This document shows, piece by piece, positions 43,813 to 53,133 of a stretch of DNA of 64,000 nucleotides. The stretch comes from Riemerella columbina. GTDB lineage: Bacteria; Bacteroidota; Bacteroidia; Flavobacteriales; Weeksellaceae. The notes under the pieces are model-generated. The model ran no database searches, was not told the origin of the DNA, and saw nothing but the letters and a program-made list of their open reading frames with translations. The translations under genes were made by a program, and so were the position numbers. The DNA is taken from contig NZ_CP103950.1 of the NCBI RefSeq assembly GCF_030517065.1, positions 1,980,715 through 2,044,714 of the forward strand, read 5' to 3'. Position 1 is the first letter of the stretch, and each line of letters begins with the position of its first letter.

Positions 43813-45264
43813 TTAGAATTGAAAATAGATAAAATCCTCTTGATCACCTGCATACCATAAAATTGACAGGGTGAAAAATACATAAATACACCATCTTGTC
43901 CAAAGCGGAATCTTCATTCTCGCAAATTGAAACGGATGCTCTCGGGTTCTCATCAGCCATTCAGCCAACAGCATTATCGCCAAAAAGAACAAGATGAAAT
44001 AACTGCCGCTCAATAACTTCATCGGATAGCCTATGCCTACATTCCACTTGACGAACATGGATTTAATGTAATCTACTGCCGTGCTGACATTCGGTGCTCT
44101 GAAAAATATCCACGCCAATACCGCCAGCGAAAAGGTTATTCCCATTTGCAAAAACTCTCGAAAGTTGGGCAATAGGGTATTTTCCGCTACAATATCCAGA
44201 TTTTTACGATTGGTTTTCAAGACAATGGAGGGCAAAATATAAAAAGCATTGAGGGCACCCCAAACGATAAAAGTCCAATTGGCACCATGCCAAAATCCAC
44301 TGACCAAAAAGATGATAAAAGTATTACGAATCCGCATCCAATTGCCTCCTCTACTTCCTCCCAGCGGAATATAGAGATAATCTCTAAACCAAGTGGAGAG
44401 GGAGATATGCCACCTTCGCCAAAACTCAGCAATATCTCTTGAAAAATAGGGATAGGCAAAATTTCGCATCAAATCAAAACCAAATAATTTGGATAATCCT
44501 ATAGCAATATCTGAATAACCTGAGAAATCGCCATAAATCTGGAATGCAAACAACACCGCACCCACAGCCAAGGTAGTGCCACCATAATCACCATAATCAT
44601 TGAATACAATATTGGCAAAATGCGCACAATTATCGGCGATCACCACTTTTTTGAAGAAGCCCCAAAGCATCTGCCGAATACCATCTTTGGCAAATTCATA
44701 ATCAAAAGTTCGTTTTTTATAAAACTGTGGTAATAAGTGTGTTGCCCGCTCGATAGGTCCCGCCACCAACTGCGGAAAAAAGCTCACAAAGGCAGAAAAT
44801 GCGATAAAATCTCGTGTAGGTTCCAACTGCCACCTATACACATCTATGGTATAGCTCATGGTTTGGAAGGTGTAAAAACTAATCCCCACGGGCAACACAA
44901 TATCCAGCGAAGATGCCGAAATAGGGTGTCCAAAGAAAGAAAATACCTGTGTAAAATTATCAATAAAGAAGTTGAAATATTTAAAAAAGCCTAACAACCC
45001 CAAATTGGTTAACATACTCAATGAAAGGAATAATTTTCGCTTTTTTTCTGTTTTAGCATTGGCAATGTTAATCCCAGCGACAAAATCTATCACAGAACTG
45101 AGAATAATCAAAATCAAAAAGCGCCAATCCCACCAGCCATAGAAAACATAACTGGCCGCCACAATAAGAAGATTCTGTAATTTTAAGTTCCTATTCGTTA
45201 CAAACCAATACAGAATAAATACTATGGGTAGAAATATCGCAAAATCTAATGAGTTAAATAACAT
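43813..45264 (-). CDS. MBOAT family membrane O-acyltransferase
   Basis: A 483-residue polytopic inner membrane protein like AlgI/DltB. Clear signatures are FNSLDFAIFLPIVFILYW at the N-terminus, FWRRWHISLSTWFRDYLYIP, and the catalytic His in VSGFWHGANWTFIVWG. It carries acetyl groups across the membrane for transfer to a surface polysaccharide. The SGNH-like protein next to it would be the partner that attaches the group. Confidence 0.95.
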   Translation of the reverse strand: MLFNSLDFAIFLPIVFILYWFVTNRNLKLQNLLIVAASYVFYGWWDWRFLILIILSSVIDFVAGINIANAKTEKKRKLFLSLSMLTNLGLLGFFKYFNFFIDNFTQVFSFFGHPISASSLDIVLPVGISFYTFQTMSYTIDVYRWQLEPTRDFIAFSAFVSFFPQLVAGPIERATHLLPQFYKKRTFDYEFAKDGIRQMLWGFFKKVVIADNCAHFANIVFNDYGDYGGTTLAVGAVLFAFQIYGDFSGYSDIAIGLSKLFGFDLMRNFAYPYFSRDIAEFWRRWHISLSTWFRDYLYIPLGGSRGGNWMRIRNTFIIFLVSGFWHGANWTFIVWGALNAFYILPSIVLKTNRKNLDIVAENTLLPNFREFLQMGITFSLAVLAWIFFRAPNVSTAVDYIKSMFVKWNVGIGYPMKLLSGSYFILFFLAIMLLAEWLMRTREHPFQFARMKIPLWTRWCIYVFFTLSILWYAGDQEDFIYFQF

Positions 45265-45294
45265 ATTTATTTTTTGAGATTGAGTTTTTTCACA

Positions 45295-46143
45295 CTATCT
45301 TTTAAAACGAGAAATTATCATTTTTAAATGAAGAGAAAATGGTAATTCCAATAATTTATACCAATATTTTTTGTGCTGGCGTATTAGGTTGTAATATTGT
45401 TTAGCCAATTGTAATTTTGCTTTTGTATTTTTCTCATCTATAATCATCTCCTTGATATACAGCAAACTATAGCGCGGGCTTCCATATAATGCTTTATTAA
45501 AATTTTGGGTCAGCCCCTCCTCTAAATAATCGCCATGAGCTAAAACATAGTTAGAGTATAGTACTTGATAACCCGCTCTACGCAACCTTCTATGGATCAA
45601 TGATTCTCTACAAAACTTCTCCCCAGAAAATACTGGGAACATAAATTTTTTTAAAATAGAAGTTTTATATACTATTTGAAATTCTCCATGAAACTCCCAA
45701 TCGTAATAAGGAGTAGTAGTACCTTCCCATACTTTATTATTATATTTACGCTCATCATAGTTGATTTTATCCGAATAACGAATATAAGCCACGCCCGAAA
45801 AATCTTGCTTATCTTTAATTTTTGAAATCAACTGATACACGGTTTCTATACACTGAGGCTCTAAGTAATCATCACTATCGCAGACTAATAGATATTCCCC
45901 ATTAGCTTTGGTTATTGCATGATTTATTGCAATATGCTTCCCTTGATTTTTTTGATGATAATAATGGATTTTAAATGGTGTATTTTCCTTGATGAAGTTT
46001 TGTACAACTTCTTTGGTATCATCTTCGGAACCATCATCTACAATAATCCACTCAAAATGATGATGGGTTTGCTTTTTAAGGCTATCAAAAACCCGAGAGA
46101 GTAAATGTGCTCTATTGTAAGTAGGGGTAAAAACGGTTATCAT
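45295..46143 (-). CDS. Glycosyltransferase family 2
   Basis: A 282-residue GT-A enzyme: MITVFTPTYNRAHLLSRVFD, WIIVDDGSEDDTKEVV, GKHIAINHAITKANGEYLLV and CDSDDYLEPQ (metal-binding DSDD). The second half has the GT2-type KFCRESLIHRRL. It should add one sugar in the glycan made by this operon. It is AT-rich relative to the upstream leg genes. Confidence 0.92.
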   Translation of the reverse strand: MITVFTPTYNRAHLLSRVFDSLKKQTHHHFEWIIVDDGSEDDTKEVVQNFIKENTPFKIHYYHQKNQGKHIAINHAITKANGEYLLVCDSDDYLEPQCIETVYQLISKIKDKQDFSGVAYIRYSDKINYDERKYNNKVWEGTTTPYYDWEFHGEFQIVYKTSILKKFMFPVFSGEKFCRESLIHRRLRRAGYQVLYSNYVLAHGDYLEEGLTQNFNKALYGSPRYSLLYIKEMIIDEKNTKAKLQLAKQYYNLIRQHKKYWYKLLELPFSLHLKMIISRFKR

Positions 46144-46157
46144 GCTTTTTTGTATTA

Positions 46158-46964
46158 TTATTTTGGGGGATTGAGTTTTTCTAACAGTTTAGTTTTCAAG
46201 TATTTTGCAATATAGGAAAGCGGAATTTGATCTAATACAGCATCTATTTTCATCAGTTGATGGTTATATATTACATTTTTCACTTCTTTTTTACCTTGTG
46301 GGATTTTGGAAAACAAATGCATTAAACCATAGGTATTAACCAAGTTTTTAAAATTATTTTCCTCATGCGACCATGCCCCATGCCATGAACCTGAAAAATG
46401 ATGAACCACAAAATTTTTCGGCAAATCTAACGAAAAATAATGGGAAGGATAGAGTTTAATTCCGTTTTTTAGCTCCTGATATTCATCTTTATACGCCTCA
46501 GCACCATATTTTTCTACCAATAATTTAGAAAAAATAGCGGTATTGGTTACTTCTTGAAAACCTTCTAATACCTCATAATATTCCATAATATCTTTGGCGA
46601 GGCTATGCTGTGGCGCGACACCCCAAAATGCAGAATAAGGTACACCTGCCATCTCAAAGCCACAAATAGCTTCGTGAGGTAAAAATTCAGTCAAAGGAAG
46701 CCGCAGCTCCATATCTGTATCCATATAGAAACCGCCGTGTTCATACAAGGCTTTGGCACGGGCATAATCAGAGACAAATGCCCATTTTCTCTGTGCATAG
46801 GCCTCGCGTGTAAACGGAATGGCTTCTACATTAAAATTGTTTTCGTTCCATTCTATAATTTCAAAATCAGGCTGTACCCGTCGCCATGTGTCTATGCAGT
46901 ATTGTATAAACTCGGATTTTTCGCCTTTTCCAAACCAACAATAGTGTATTTTTTTAGGAATCAT
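46158..46964 (-). CDS. Glycosyltransferase family 32-like (DXD sugar transferase)
   Basis: A 268-residue enzyme with the Gly_transf_sug motif: IPKKIHYCWFGKGEKSEF at the N-terminus, AFVSDYARAKALYEHGGFYM and DTD at residues 82-84. This family (OCH1-like and capsule transferases) adds hexoses or hexosamines with retention. It ends with HHFSGSWHGAWS, a family feature. It lies 8 nt after 46973-47827 and 14 nt before the GT2. Confidence 0.9.
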   Translation of the reverse strand: MIPKKIHYCWFGKGEKSEFIQYCIDTWRRVQPDFEIIEWNENNFNVEAIPFTREAYAQRKWAFVSDYARAKALYEHGGFYMDTDMELRLPLTEFLPHEAICGFEMAGVPYSAFWGVAPQHSLAKDIMEYYEVLEGFQEVTNTAIFSKLLVEKYGAEAYKDEYQELKNGIKLYPSHYFSLDLPKNFVVHHFSGSWHGAWSHEENNFKNLVNTYGLMHLFSKIPQGKKEVKNVIYNHQLMKIDAVLDQIPLSYIAKYLKTKLLEKLNPPK

Positions 46965-46972
46965 TTTAGGTA

Positions 46973-47827
46973 TTAATTATGATAATATTGTTCTACAGCA
47001 GGGTGCCCTACATGGAGAATCACTTCATCTCCACAGCCGATATCCTCGGTACAGACACAAAATTGTTTGGGTAATACATATGGGAATCTCCCTGTTTCCC
47101 AAGCGGCTTTCCACATAATATAGGAACCTCGCGCAGGGCTGTTTTTCATCAACTCCGCTCCTTTTTTATAATAAATTTCTCCATCAATGCAACCTTTCCA
47201 GAGCGTCATAGGTGTTTGGTTATAGGCTCTTCCCATTCCTTTACTTTCATCGGTAATTGGGTGGGTATCCAAGGACATTTTAGCATCTTGTCGCAGTAAT
47301 TGACGAGCATTATACGGAACACAGAAACCAAATTTTTGCGTGAGATAGACCAATGAGAGAATGTCCGTAGAGACCACTTCCATATCCGAATCAATGGCAC
47401 ATTTAAAATCTGCGTGAGATTCCAATAAGCCTAAAAATCGGAAATACACGCTGGTACGATGCCCAAATCTGGGGTTATTGTCCTCATTTTTTACTGGTGA
47501 TACCACGCGCTTGGTCTGCACGCCTTCTATCTGTAAATCAAAATCGGTATAAACCGTGTAGGTCGCATTGGGGAAATATTTTTTTAAGCTACTCAGCGTA
47601 GGGTCTAACCTTGATTTCCCACTCAAATCAGCCCCGCCAGCGTTCACTCTATCTTCTCCAAACTCCGCAAAGATAAATTCCATTGAGGTTTGGTCTATAA
47701 ACTCCTGTTCCTCAGAAGAAAAAGGGGTATCATTAAAACTAATTGCTTTCTCTTTCTTTTGGATAGGATATTGCGCTTCTTTGATGCCCAACAGCACCTG
47801 AATTGTGTTTTTTATTCGGTTAATCAT
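46973..47827 (-). CDS. Uncharacterised GT-A-like protein
   Basis: A 284-residue soluble protein that I cannot assign to a known family. Features: YTVYTDFDLQIEGV near residue 90, then RFGHRTSVYFRFLGLLESHA and CAIDSDMEVVSTDI with a possible DxD site at Asp146-Asp148, the kind of arrangement seen in GT-A glycosyltransferases. The C-terminal half is rich in Tyr, Trp and Cys (FCVCTEDIGCGDEVILHVGH). It overlaps the preceding gene by 8 nt, so it is part of the operon and probably another sugar transferase. Confidence 0.55.
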   Translation of the reverse strand: MINRIKNTIQVLLGIKEAQYPIQKKEKAISFNDTPFSSEEQEFIDQTSMEFIFAEFGEDRVNAGGADLSGKSRLDPTLSSLKKYFPNATYTVYTDFDLQIEGVQTKRVVSPVKNEDNNPRFGHRTSVYFRFLGLLESHADFKCAIDSDMEVVSTDILSLVYLTQKFGFCVPYNARQLLRQDAKMSLDTHPITDESKGMGRAYNQTPMTLWKGCIDGEIYYKKGAELMKNSPARGSYIMWKAAWETGRFPYVLPKQFCVCTEDIGCGDEVILHVGHPAVEQYYHN

Positions 47828-49229
47828 AGGTTGTGATTTTGGATAATTTGTTAAATAATTGATCTGGATCTACATATTCCGCCATTCCTGCCTTGATGTA
47901 TTCTTTAAAATACAATTGTGCATCGGCATAGATCAACCAAGTTTTTTTATTGAGCAATGCGGCTTCTATCACACAAGAAGAATATTGGGTAATATGAAGT
48001 TTAGCATGTTCTAATAAAGGTGGTAAATACGCTTCTGTCGCCAAATCAAAGTTGATTTTTGCCATGTTTGTTCCTTGGGATTTCAGATAATCTATCAGCA
48101 TCGGTTGGTCTAATACCTGCCTTGGGTGTAGCCTAAGATACCATACGTATGGCAGTTCATTGATGGCTTTTATCATTTCTGGTGGAAATAACATTTCATT
48201 TTCTAAAAAAGGCTGCAACGAGTATAGAATATACTGAGCATCTAATCCTTCTATTTTCTCTTTTTTCAAATAATCTACCCAAGGATTTCCTTTTACCATA
48301 GGTTTCACAGGGGTGTTTTTAAAGTTTTCTTGGATCAGTTGAGCCGAAATAATATCCCAATTCCAGATGACATCAGGCATCATTTCGTAACCATTGGGTG
48401 GTGTTTTGGTCCAAAATCCATAAGGAATGTGGTGGGTATCCATAACGCCGTGCTGCATCTCTATCACTTCTATTCCTAATTTTTTTGCAGCAATAATCAA
48501 CGGAAAACTACTATTGCAATAATAACAAGTGATATACAGCTGTTTAGGATTGATTTTCTTTAAAATCGCTTCAAAAAATAAAGATTTATAATAAATTGTA
48601 CTGAAAAAACTAAAAAAATTTTCGGTGCTAAATTGAGATTTAAATAGCGCAAAGCCTTCATCTAAATGATCTATAAATTCCTGATAATCCGCACCTTCTA
48701 ATTTTGGCGGTGTCCTTTGGGTGGCTGTGGTTAAAAAATAATTAAAAGCCTGTCTTACATCTACAATTAAGTCTGAATGGGCTAAATCAGCAGGGTTATA
48801 ATTATAAAAATCTTCAATGAATGCGATTTGGTTCCGCTGCTCCGAAAATTCTTCTTCTATTAAAGTATCAAAAAACTTATTGAACTGTTTGCCTTTATGG
48901 AGCGTTCTATATGTAGAATGACTATAGAAAAGGATGTCCTTCTCTGGTAATGTTGATAGAAATTTTTTGAATTTGAGAGGGTGTGTTATCCTAAACAAAG
49001 TCTTATGCAATAGCCCTTTTGTTTGGCTAGGGCGAGAGGAAGGTTTGGAACACTCCGGAAGAGAAATTAAATTCGTATCCTTACGCAAGCCAAAAATGTA
49101 AAAATAAAGACTTACCTTCACAAATGGCCATATATGAATACCACCTAATGTCCATGTATCCACGGCGTACTCTCGCTCTATACCTTGGAGAAAGAGGGTT
49201 ACTTCTTCTTGTTGATTATAATCTACCAT
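47820..49229 (-). CDS. Probable GT-B glycan transferase, candidate nonulosonate transferase
   Basis: A 469-residue protein of no named family that I am certain of. The second half looks like a GT-B enzyme: EMQHG at residues 257-261, LHPRQ at 367-371 and QYSSCVIEAA with Ser417-Ser418. A conserved His-Pro pair followed by a Ser-Ser pair is seen in several bacterial sialyltransferase and polysialyltransferase families. Its gene overlaps the end of the CMP-sugar synthetase gene by 7 nt, which fits a transferase that uses the CMP-nonulosonate. The assignment is an inference. Confidence 0.55.
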   Translation of the reverse strand: MVDYNQQEEVTLFLQGIEREYAVDTWTLGGIHIWPFVKVSLYFYIFGLRKDTNLISLPECSKPSSRPSQTKGLLHKTLFRITHPLKFKKFLSTLPEKDILFYSHSTYRTLHKGKQFNKFFDTLIEEEFSEQRNQIAFIEDFYNYNPADLAHSDLIVDVRQAFNYFLTTATQRTPPKLEGADYQEFIDHLDEGFALFKSQFSTENFFSFFSTIYYKSLFFEAILKKINPKQLYITCYYCNSSFPLIIAAKKLGIEVIEMQHGVMDTHHIPYGFWTKTPPNGYEMMPDVIWNWDIISAQLIQENFKNTPVKPMVKGNPWVDYLKKEKIEGLDAQYILYSLQPFLENEMLFPPEMIKAINELPYVWYLRLHPRQVLDQPMLIDYLKSQGTNMAKINFDLATEAYLPPLLEHAKLHITQYSSCVIEAALLNKKTWLIYADAQLYFKEYIKAGMAEYVDPDQLFNKLSKITTYD

Positions 49230-49903
49230 TGTTTATTTATTATATATTCCGCATACTCAAAATCTTCTATGGTGTCTATATCGATGGAATGGCGTCTGTC
49301 CATCAGGTAGGCGTAAGTGTTTGGTGTATAGTACTTTTCGGTTTGTAGTACCGTTTTGTCAAATACATAAATGGCACCATTAGGACAGTAGGTGGGTCTA
49401 ATATCTTGCCTATTTTTTAGGTCATCATTGGGGAAGATCTCTTCAAATCTGCCATCTTCCGTTAGGTATTTATGCCAAAAAATAGGGTGTTCTTCGGCTT
49501 TGCAGCTGATTACCGCATCGGCATTTCGGTCTAAAAAAAGTTGCACTGCCTCATCGATATGTTGTGCCGTTCGCAGGGGACTCGTCGGCTGCAAAAGCAC
49601 AAAATGAGGAATCGCCACGCCACCTAAATGCTCCATTCGCTCTATGGCATCTCTCATCACATCAATCGAGCGGGCGTCATCAGTCGCCAACGCCTCCGAA
49701 CGCATAAAAGGCACTTCGGCACCATAGGCTACAGCCACTTCGGCAATCTCTGGGCTATCCGTATTGACCACCACTCGGCTGATCTTTTGGGCTTGCAATG
49801 CCGCTTCTATCGTGTAGGCAATCAGTGGTTTGCCGTTGAGGTTTTTTATATTTTTCCCTGGTAAACCTTTGGAGCCGCCTCGGGCAGGAATCAATGCTAA
49901 CAT
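49223..49903 (-). CDS. legF: CMP-nonulosonate cytidylyltransferase (NeuA/LegF type)
   Basis: It activates a nonulosonic acid with CTP to give the CMP-sugar donor. The 226-residue protein has the CMP-sugar synthetase signature IPARGGSKGLPGKNIKNL at residues 5-22, LQPTSPLRTAQHIDEA and ISCKAEEHPI, then RHSIDIDTIEDFEYAE near the end. It lacks the extra esterase domain of some NeuA proteins. Between ptmE-like (7 nt upstream) and the possible transferase gene (7-nt overlap). LegF rather than NeuA is inferred from the LegB-LegC-PtmE neighbours. Confidence 0.88.
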   Translation of the reverse strand: MLALIPARGGSKGLPGKNIKNLNGKPLIAYTIEAALQAQKISRVVVNTDSPEIAEVAVAYGAEVPFMRSEALATDDARSIDVMRDAIERMEHLGGVAIPHFVLLQPTSPLRTAQHIDEAVQLFLDRNADAVISCKAEEHPIFWHKYLTEDGRFEEIFPNDDLKNRQDIRPTYCPNGAIYVFDKTVLQTEKYYTPNTYAYLMDRRHSIDIDTIEDFEYAEYIINKQW

Positions 49904-49910
49904 ACTTTGT

Positions 49911-50954
49911 TTATTTTTCCAAATGCTTTACAAATTCTTGGGCTTGGGTGTAATCTACGGGTTTGCCGATGTCTATCCAATAGCCGATAATCGGGTCGTA
50001 AACCAACTTTCTTCCGCTGTCTACTACGCTGTCCATCAGGTCTGTAATGTCAAAAAACTGATTTTTAGGAATCTCATTGATGAGCTCTCGTTTTAGGATA
50101 TACACCCCAGCGTTGGCGTGGTAAATATACGAGGGTTTTTCCTTAAAGCCCACCACTTGGTCTTGCTCGGTTTCAAACACCGCATATGGCACATCTACCT
50201 TGTATTCTGTGGAGGCTATCGCCATTTCTGCCCCTTCATCTATAATTTTTCTATACAAACTCTCAAAATCCACACTCGTGAACAGGTCGCTATTCATCAG
50301 AAGCACATAATCGGTGTTGAATTTCTCCACCAAACTCAATGCCCCTGCCGTGCCCAGCGGTTGGTCTTCCCGAATGTATTCTATCTCGATTCCCTTCTCG
50401 CTACCATCGCCCAAATGGTCTATAATCTGTTCTGCCAGATACTTCACGGAGATATAAATTTTCTTTATCCCGAAAGAAATCAGGCGGTCTATATTGTGTT
50501 CTATAATGGGTTTTCCGCCCAGTGGCAACATCGGTTTGGGCGTGGTATCCGTGAGCGGACTTAGGCGTTTGCCCCTGCCCCCAGCCATCAGCATCACTTC
50601 TAAGGGAAGGTTCGCTTTGATTTTATTGAGGTCAAAGAGGTCTACCATTCTATTTTCCGCATCTAAAACAGGCAAAATCTTAATATCCGCCTTGCGAAAA
50701 GCCTCAAAACTTTGGAACGTCTCGCCTTGTTTCAAATGCCGAAACGAAGTGTTGCAAATCTCGCCTAAGGTCTTCTGCAAATTCTCTTCCGCAGCGATGG
50801 AACGCCGGATATCGCCATCGGTTACCGAGCCTATCACGCGCTCTTGATCATCTACCACAAACAAAATCAATCGGCTCAAATGCTGCACCTGATTGAGGGC
50901 TCTCAATCCTTCGGTGATGGTGGCTTTTTGGTGGATGAGGGGAAATTTTTTCAT
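49911..50954 (-). CDS. ptmE: PtmE-like nucleotidyltransferase with CBS pair
   Basis: A 347-residue protein with a pair of CBS domains (about residues 1-115; FVVDDQERVIGSVTDGDIR) and a nucleotidyltransferase domain (from 120; LMAGGRGKRLSPLTDTTPK and EDQPLGTAGAL). This fused layout is that of Campylobacter PtmE, which makes GDP-glucosamine in the legionaminic acid route. The CBS pair may sense adenosine nucleotides. GDP specificity here is inferred from family and context. It is 5 nt after legG and 7 nt before legF. Confidence 0.8.
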   Translation of the reverse strand: MKKFPLIHQKATITEGLRALNQVQHLSRLILFVVDDQERVIGSVTDGDIRRSIAAEENLQKTLGEICNTSFRHLKQGETFQSFEAFRKADIKILPVLDAENRMVDLFDLNKIKANLPLEVMLMAGGRGKRLSPLTDTTPKPMLPLGGKPIIEHNIDRLISFGIKKIYISVKYLAEQIIDHLGDGSEKGIEIEYIREDQPLGTAGALSLVEKFNTDYVLLMNSDLFTSVDFESLYRKIIDEGAEMAIASTEYKVDVPYAVFETEQDQVVGFKEKPSYIYHANAGVYILKRELINEIPKNQFFDITDLMDSVVDSGRKLVYDPIIGYWIDIGKPVDYTQAQEFVKHLEK

Positions 50955-50959
50955 TGTAT

Positions 50960-52126
50960 TCAGTTTTTATCCGTTTTTAAATCATAAAACGATTTTTTCA
51001 ACGCAATATCTTGATGATTTTTGATAATCGTGAGCATCTGTTCCGCTGCCGTTCCTTCGCCAAATAACGAGGGCTGATGCTTGGTTTGCTCCACAAAATC
51101 AGGGTCCAACGCTTGGGCGAGGGCGTGCTGAATCTCTTCATAAGAGTTGCCGCAATTGATCACGCTCTCTGGCATCAATCGCCCTTTTTGCCTATCGCCG
51201 ATATTGACCGTAGGAATGTGGAACGCTGGCACCTCCGACACGCCGCTGGAAGAATTGCCCACCACAGCATCTACATACTGCAATGCCGACAAGTACCGCA
51301 ACTGCCCCAAAGACGGAATTTCTACCGCCTTGTTAGGGTGCTGTGCCACGAAGTTTTTGATCATCTCATTGATGATTTGCCCATTTTTATCCGAATTGGC
51401 GTGGGTAAAAATCAGGTGGGTATCTGGCAAGGCATCTACCGCACGGAGGAGGTTGGCAAAGGTTTCCGCTGGGCTATTTTTTTCCAGTGTTACAGGGTGA
51501 TAGGTGATCAGCAAATTCCTTTGATCCAATTGAAAATGAATAGATTGTTCAAATTCTTCTTTGGATAGCAAAGGTAGATTTTTTATCGAATCAATGGCGA
51601 TAGCACCGACATTAAACACCGTATCTGGCTGTTCGCCCAGTTGGATAATCCGCTGTCTGTACACCTCTGTAGAGGCAAAATGCAGGTGCGAAAATTTGGT
51701 AATACTGTGCCGAATGGCTTCATCATAAGCCCCTTCCGTAGTCTCGCCGCCGTGGAGGTGAGCAATGGGAATATTGGCAACGCTGGCAGCAATCACACTG
51801 GCTAAAATTTCCGTTCTATCGCCCAATACCACCACCAAATCGGGTTGTAAATCCGCATAGGCATCAGCGAAGCCCGACACCGCCAAAGCAATGGACTTAG
51901 ACACGCCCACAGCACTATCCGATGAGAGCAAACACTCCACCCTTTTGCTGATTTTAAAACCGTCTTTTTCAATCTCTTGCACCGTATATCCAAAAGTGGG
52001 CGACAGATGCATCGCACACGCAATGAGCTGCAACTCCAAGTCTGGGTCTGCCTCTATTTTTCGGATTAGCGGTTTGAGCAAGCCGTATTCGGCACGGGTT
52101 CCTGTAACGATGCAAATTTTTCTCAT
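50960..52126 (-). CDS. legG: NDP-sugar 2-epimerase, hydrolysing (NeuC/LegG type)
   Basis: It removes the nucleotide and inverts C2 of the NDP-aminosugar to make the ManNAc-like sugar for NeuB/LegI. The 388-residue protein has CIVTGTRAEYGLLKPLIRKI, VVLGDRTEILAS, HLHGGETTEGAYDEAIRHS and VGNSSSGVSE, all standard for the family. It overlaps legI by 4 nt. It could use UDP- or GDP-linked substrate; the PtmE-like neighbour suggests GDP and the dehydratase type leaves this open. Confidence 0.92.
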   Translation of the reverse strand: MRKICIVTGTRAEYGLLKPLIRKIEADPDLELQLIACAMHLSPTFGYTVQEIEKDGFKISKRVECLLSSDSAVGVSKSIALAVSGFADAYADLQPDLVVVLGDRTEILASVIAASVANIPIAHLHGGETTEGAYDEAIRHSITKFSHLHFASTEVYRQRIIQLGEQPDTVFNVGAIAIDSIKNLPLLSKEEFEQSIHFQLDQRNLLITYHPVTLEKNSPAETFANLLRAVDALPDTHLIFTHANSDKNGQIINEMIKNFVAQHPNKAVEIPSLGQLRYLSALQYVDAVVGNSSSGVSEVPAFHIPTVNIGDRQKGRLMPESVINCGNSYEEIQHALAQALDPDFVEQTKHQPSLFGEGTAAEQMLTIIKNHQDIALKKSFYDLKTDKN

Positions 52127-53133
52127 AATACGATCATCTCATCGGGTTCAAAATCTCTTATGGCTTTATTGCCAATGACTTCCGCCCATTTCATCGGAGA
52201 AATTCCTGTTCCTGGGCGTTTGATGGCTAAATTTTCTTCCGAAAGCACCTCACCTGCCTTAATCAATCGCCCTGCCACGATGCTTTTTCGCACAATGGGT
52301 TTGTTCTTCATCTCCGAAGGCGTAGGCTCTTTGATGCCGCTGCCCGAGAGGGCTTTTTCTACATTCCGAATGGCAACCACCATGGCTTTTAATTCTTGTG
52401 GGTCTAAGCTGGCTCTATGGTCGGGGCCCTCCATATTTTTGTCTAAAGTAAAGTGTTTTTCTATCACCTTAGCCCCCAATGCTACCGCTGCCACAGGGAC
52501 TTCTATGCCCAAAGTATGGTCGGAATAACCCACTTCTAAGCCTGTTTCCCTTTGGATTTGGAGCATCGCACGGAGATTGACCTCCTCCATAGGCGTGGGG
52601 TATTCGGTGGTGGCGTGCAAAATTTTAATCTGATGATTTTCTAACCCATTCTCTTTTAGGGTTCTCACAGCGGTATGAATTTCTTCCATATCCCCCATTC
52701 CTGTGGAGAGAATGACCGTTTTGCCCAACCGTGCGATGAATGCTAAATATGGAATATTGGTCAATTCTCCAGAACCTATTTTAAATATATCTTGTAAATT
52801 ATTGAGAAACTGGGCAGAAACCGCCTCATCTGGGGTAGATAGAAAACGAATGTTTTTTTGCTCGCAGTAGCTTTTGAGGACTTCAAACTCTGGATAAGAT
52901 AACTCCAAACGCTTAAGCATAGCAAACTGAGATTCTTCCTTGCCTGTATTTTCTGTTTGATACTCTGCCTGCACAGCATCTGGGGTTACCAATAATTCGG
53001 TTTTCCAAGTTTGGAATTTTACGGCATCTACACCTGCCTCTGCGGCGGCATCGATGAGTTTTTTGGCTAATGCAATATCTCCATTATGATTAACGCCTGC
53101 CTCCGCTATGATGAATACACTACTGTTGTTCAT
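52123..53133 (-). CDS. legI: Nonulosonate synthase (NeuB/LegI type)
   Basis: It condenses phosphoenolpyruvate with a six-carbon amino sugar to form the nine-carbon nonulosonic acid. The 336-residue protein has EAGVNHNGDIALAKKLIDAA, VKFQTWKTE, GSGELTNIPYL, HATTEYPTP, VGYSDHTLGI and EKHFTLDKNMEGPDHRASL, and a C-terminal SAF (antifreeze-like) domain with KRPGTGI. All catalytic pieces are present. It overlaps legG and the acyltransferase gene by 4 nt each. Confidence 0.94.
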   Translation of the reverse strand: MNNSSVFIIAEAGVNHNGDIALAKKLIDAAAEAGVDAVKFQTWKTELLVTPDAVQAEYQTENTGKEESQFAMLKRLELSYPEFEVLKSYCEQKNIRFLSTPDEAVSAQFLNNLQDIFKIGSGELTNIPYLAFIARLGKTVILSTGMGDMEEIHTAVRTLKENGLENHQIKILHATTEYPTPMEEVNLRAMLQIQRETGLEVGYSDHTLGIEVPVAAVALGAKVIEKHFTLDKNMEGPDHRASLDPQELKAMVVAIRNVEKALSGSGIKEPTPSEMKNKPIVRKSIVAGRLIKAGEVLSEENLAIKRPGTGISPMKWAEVIGNKAIRDFEPDEMIVL

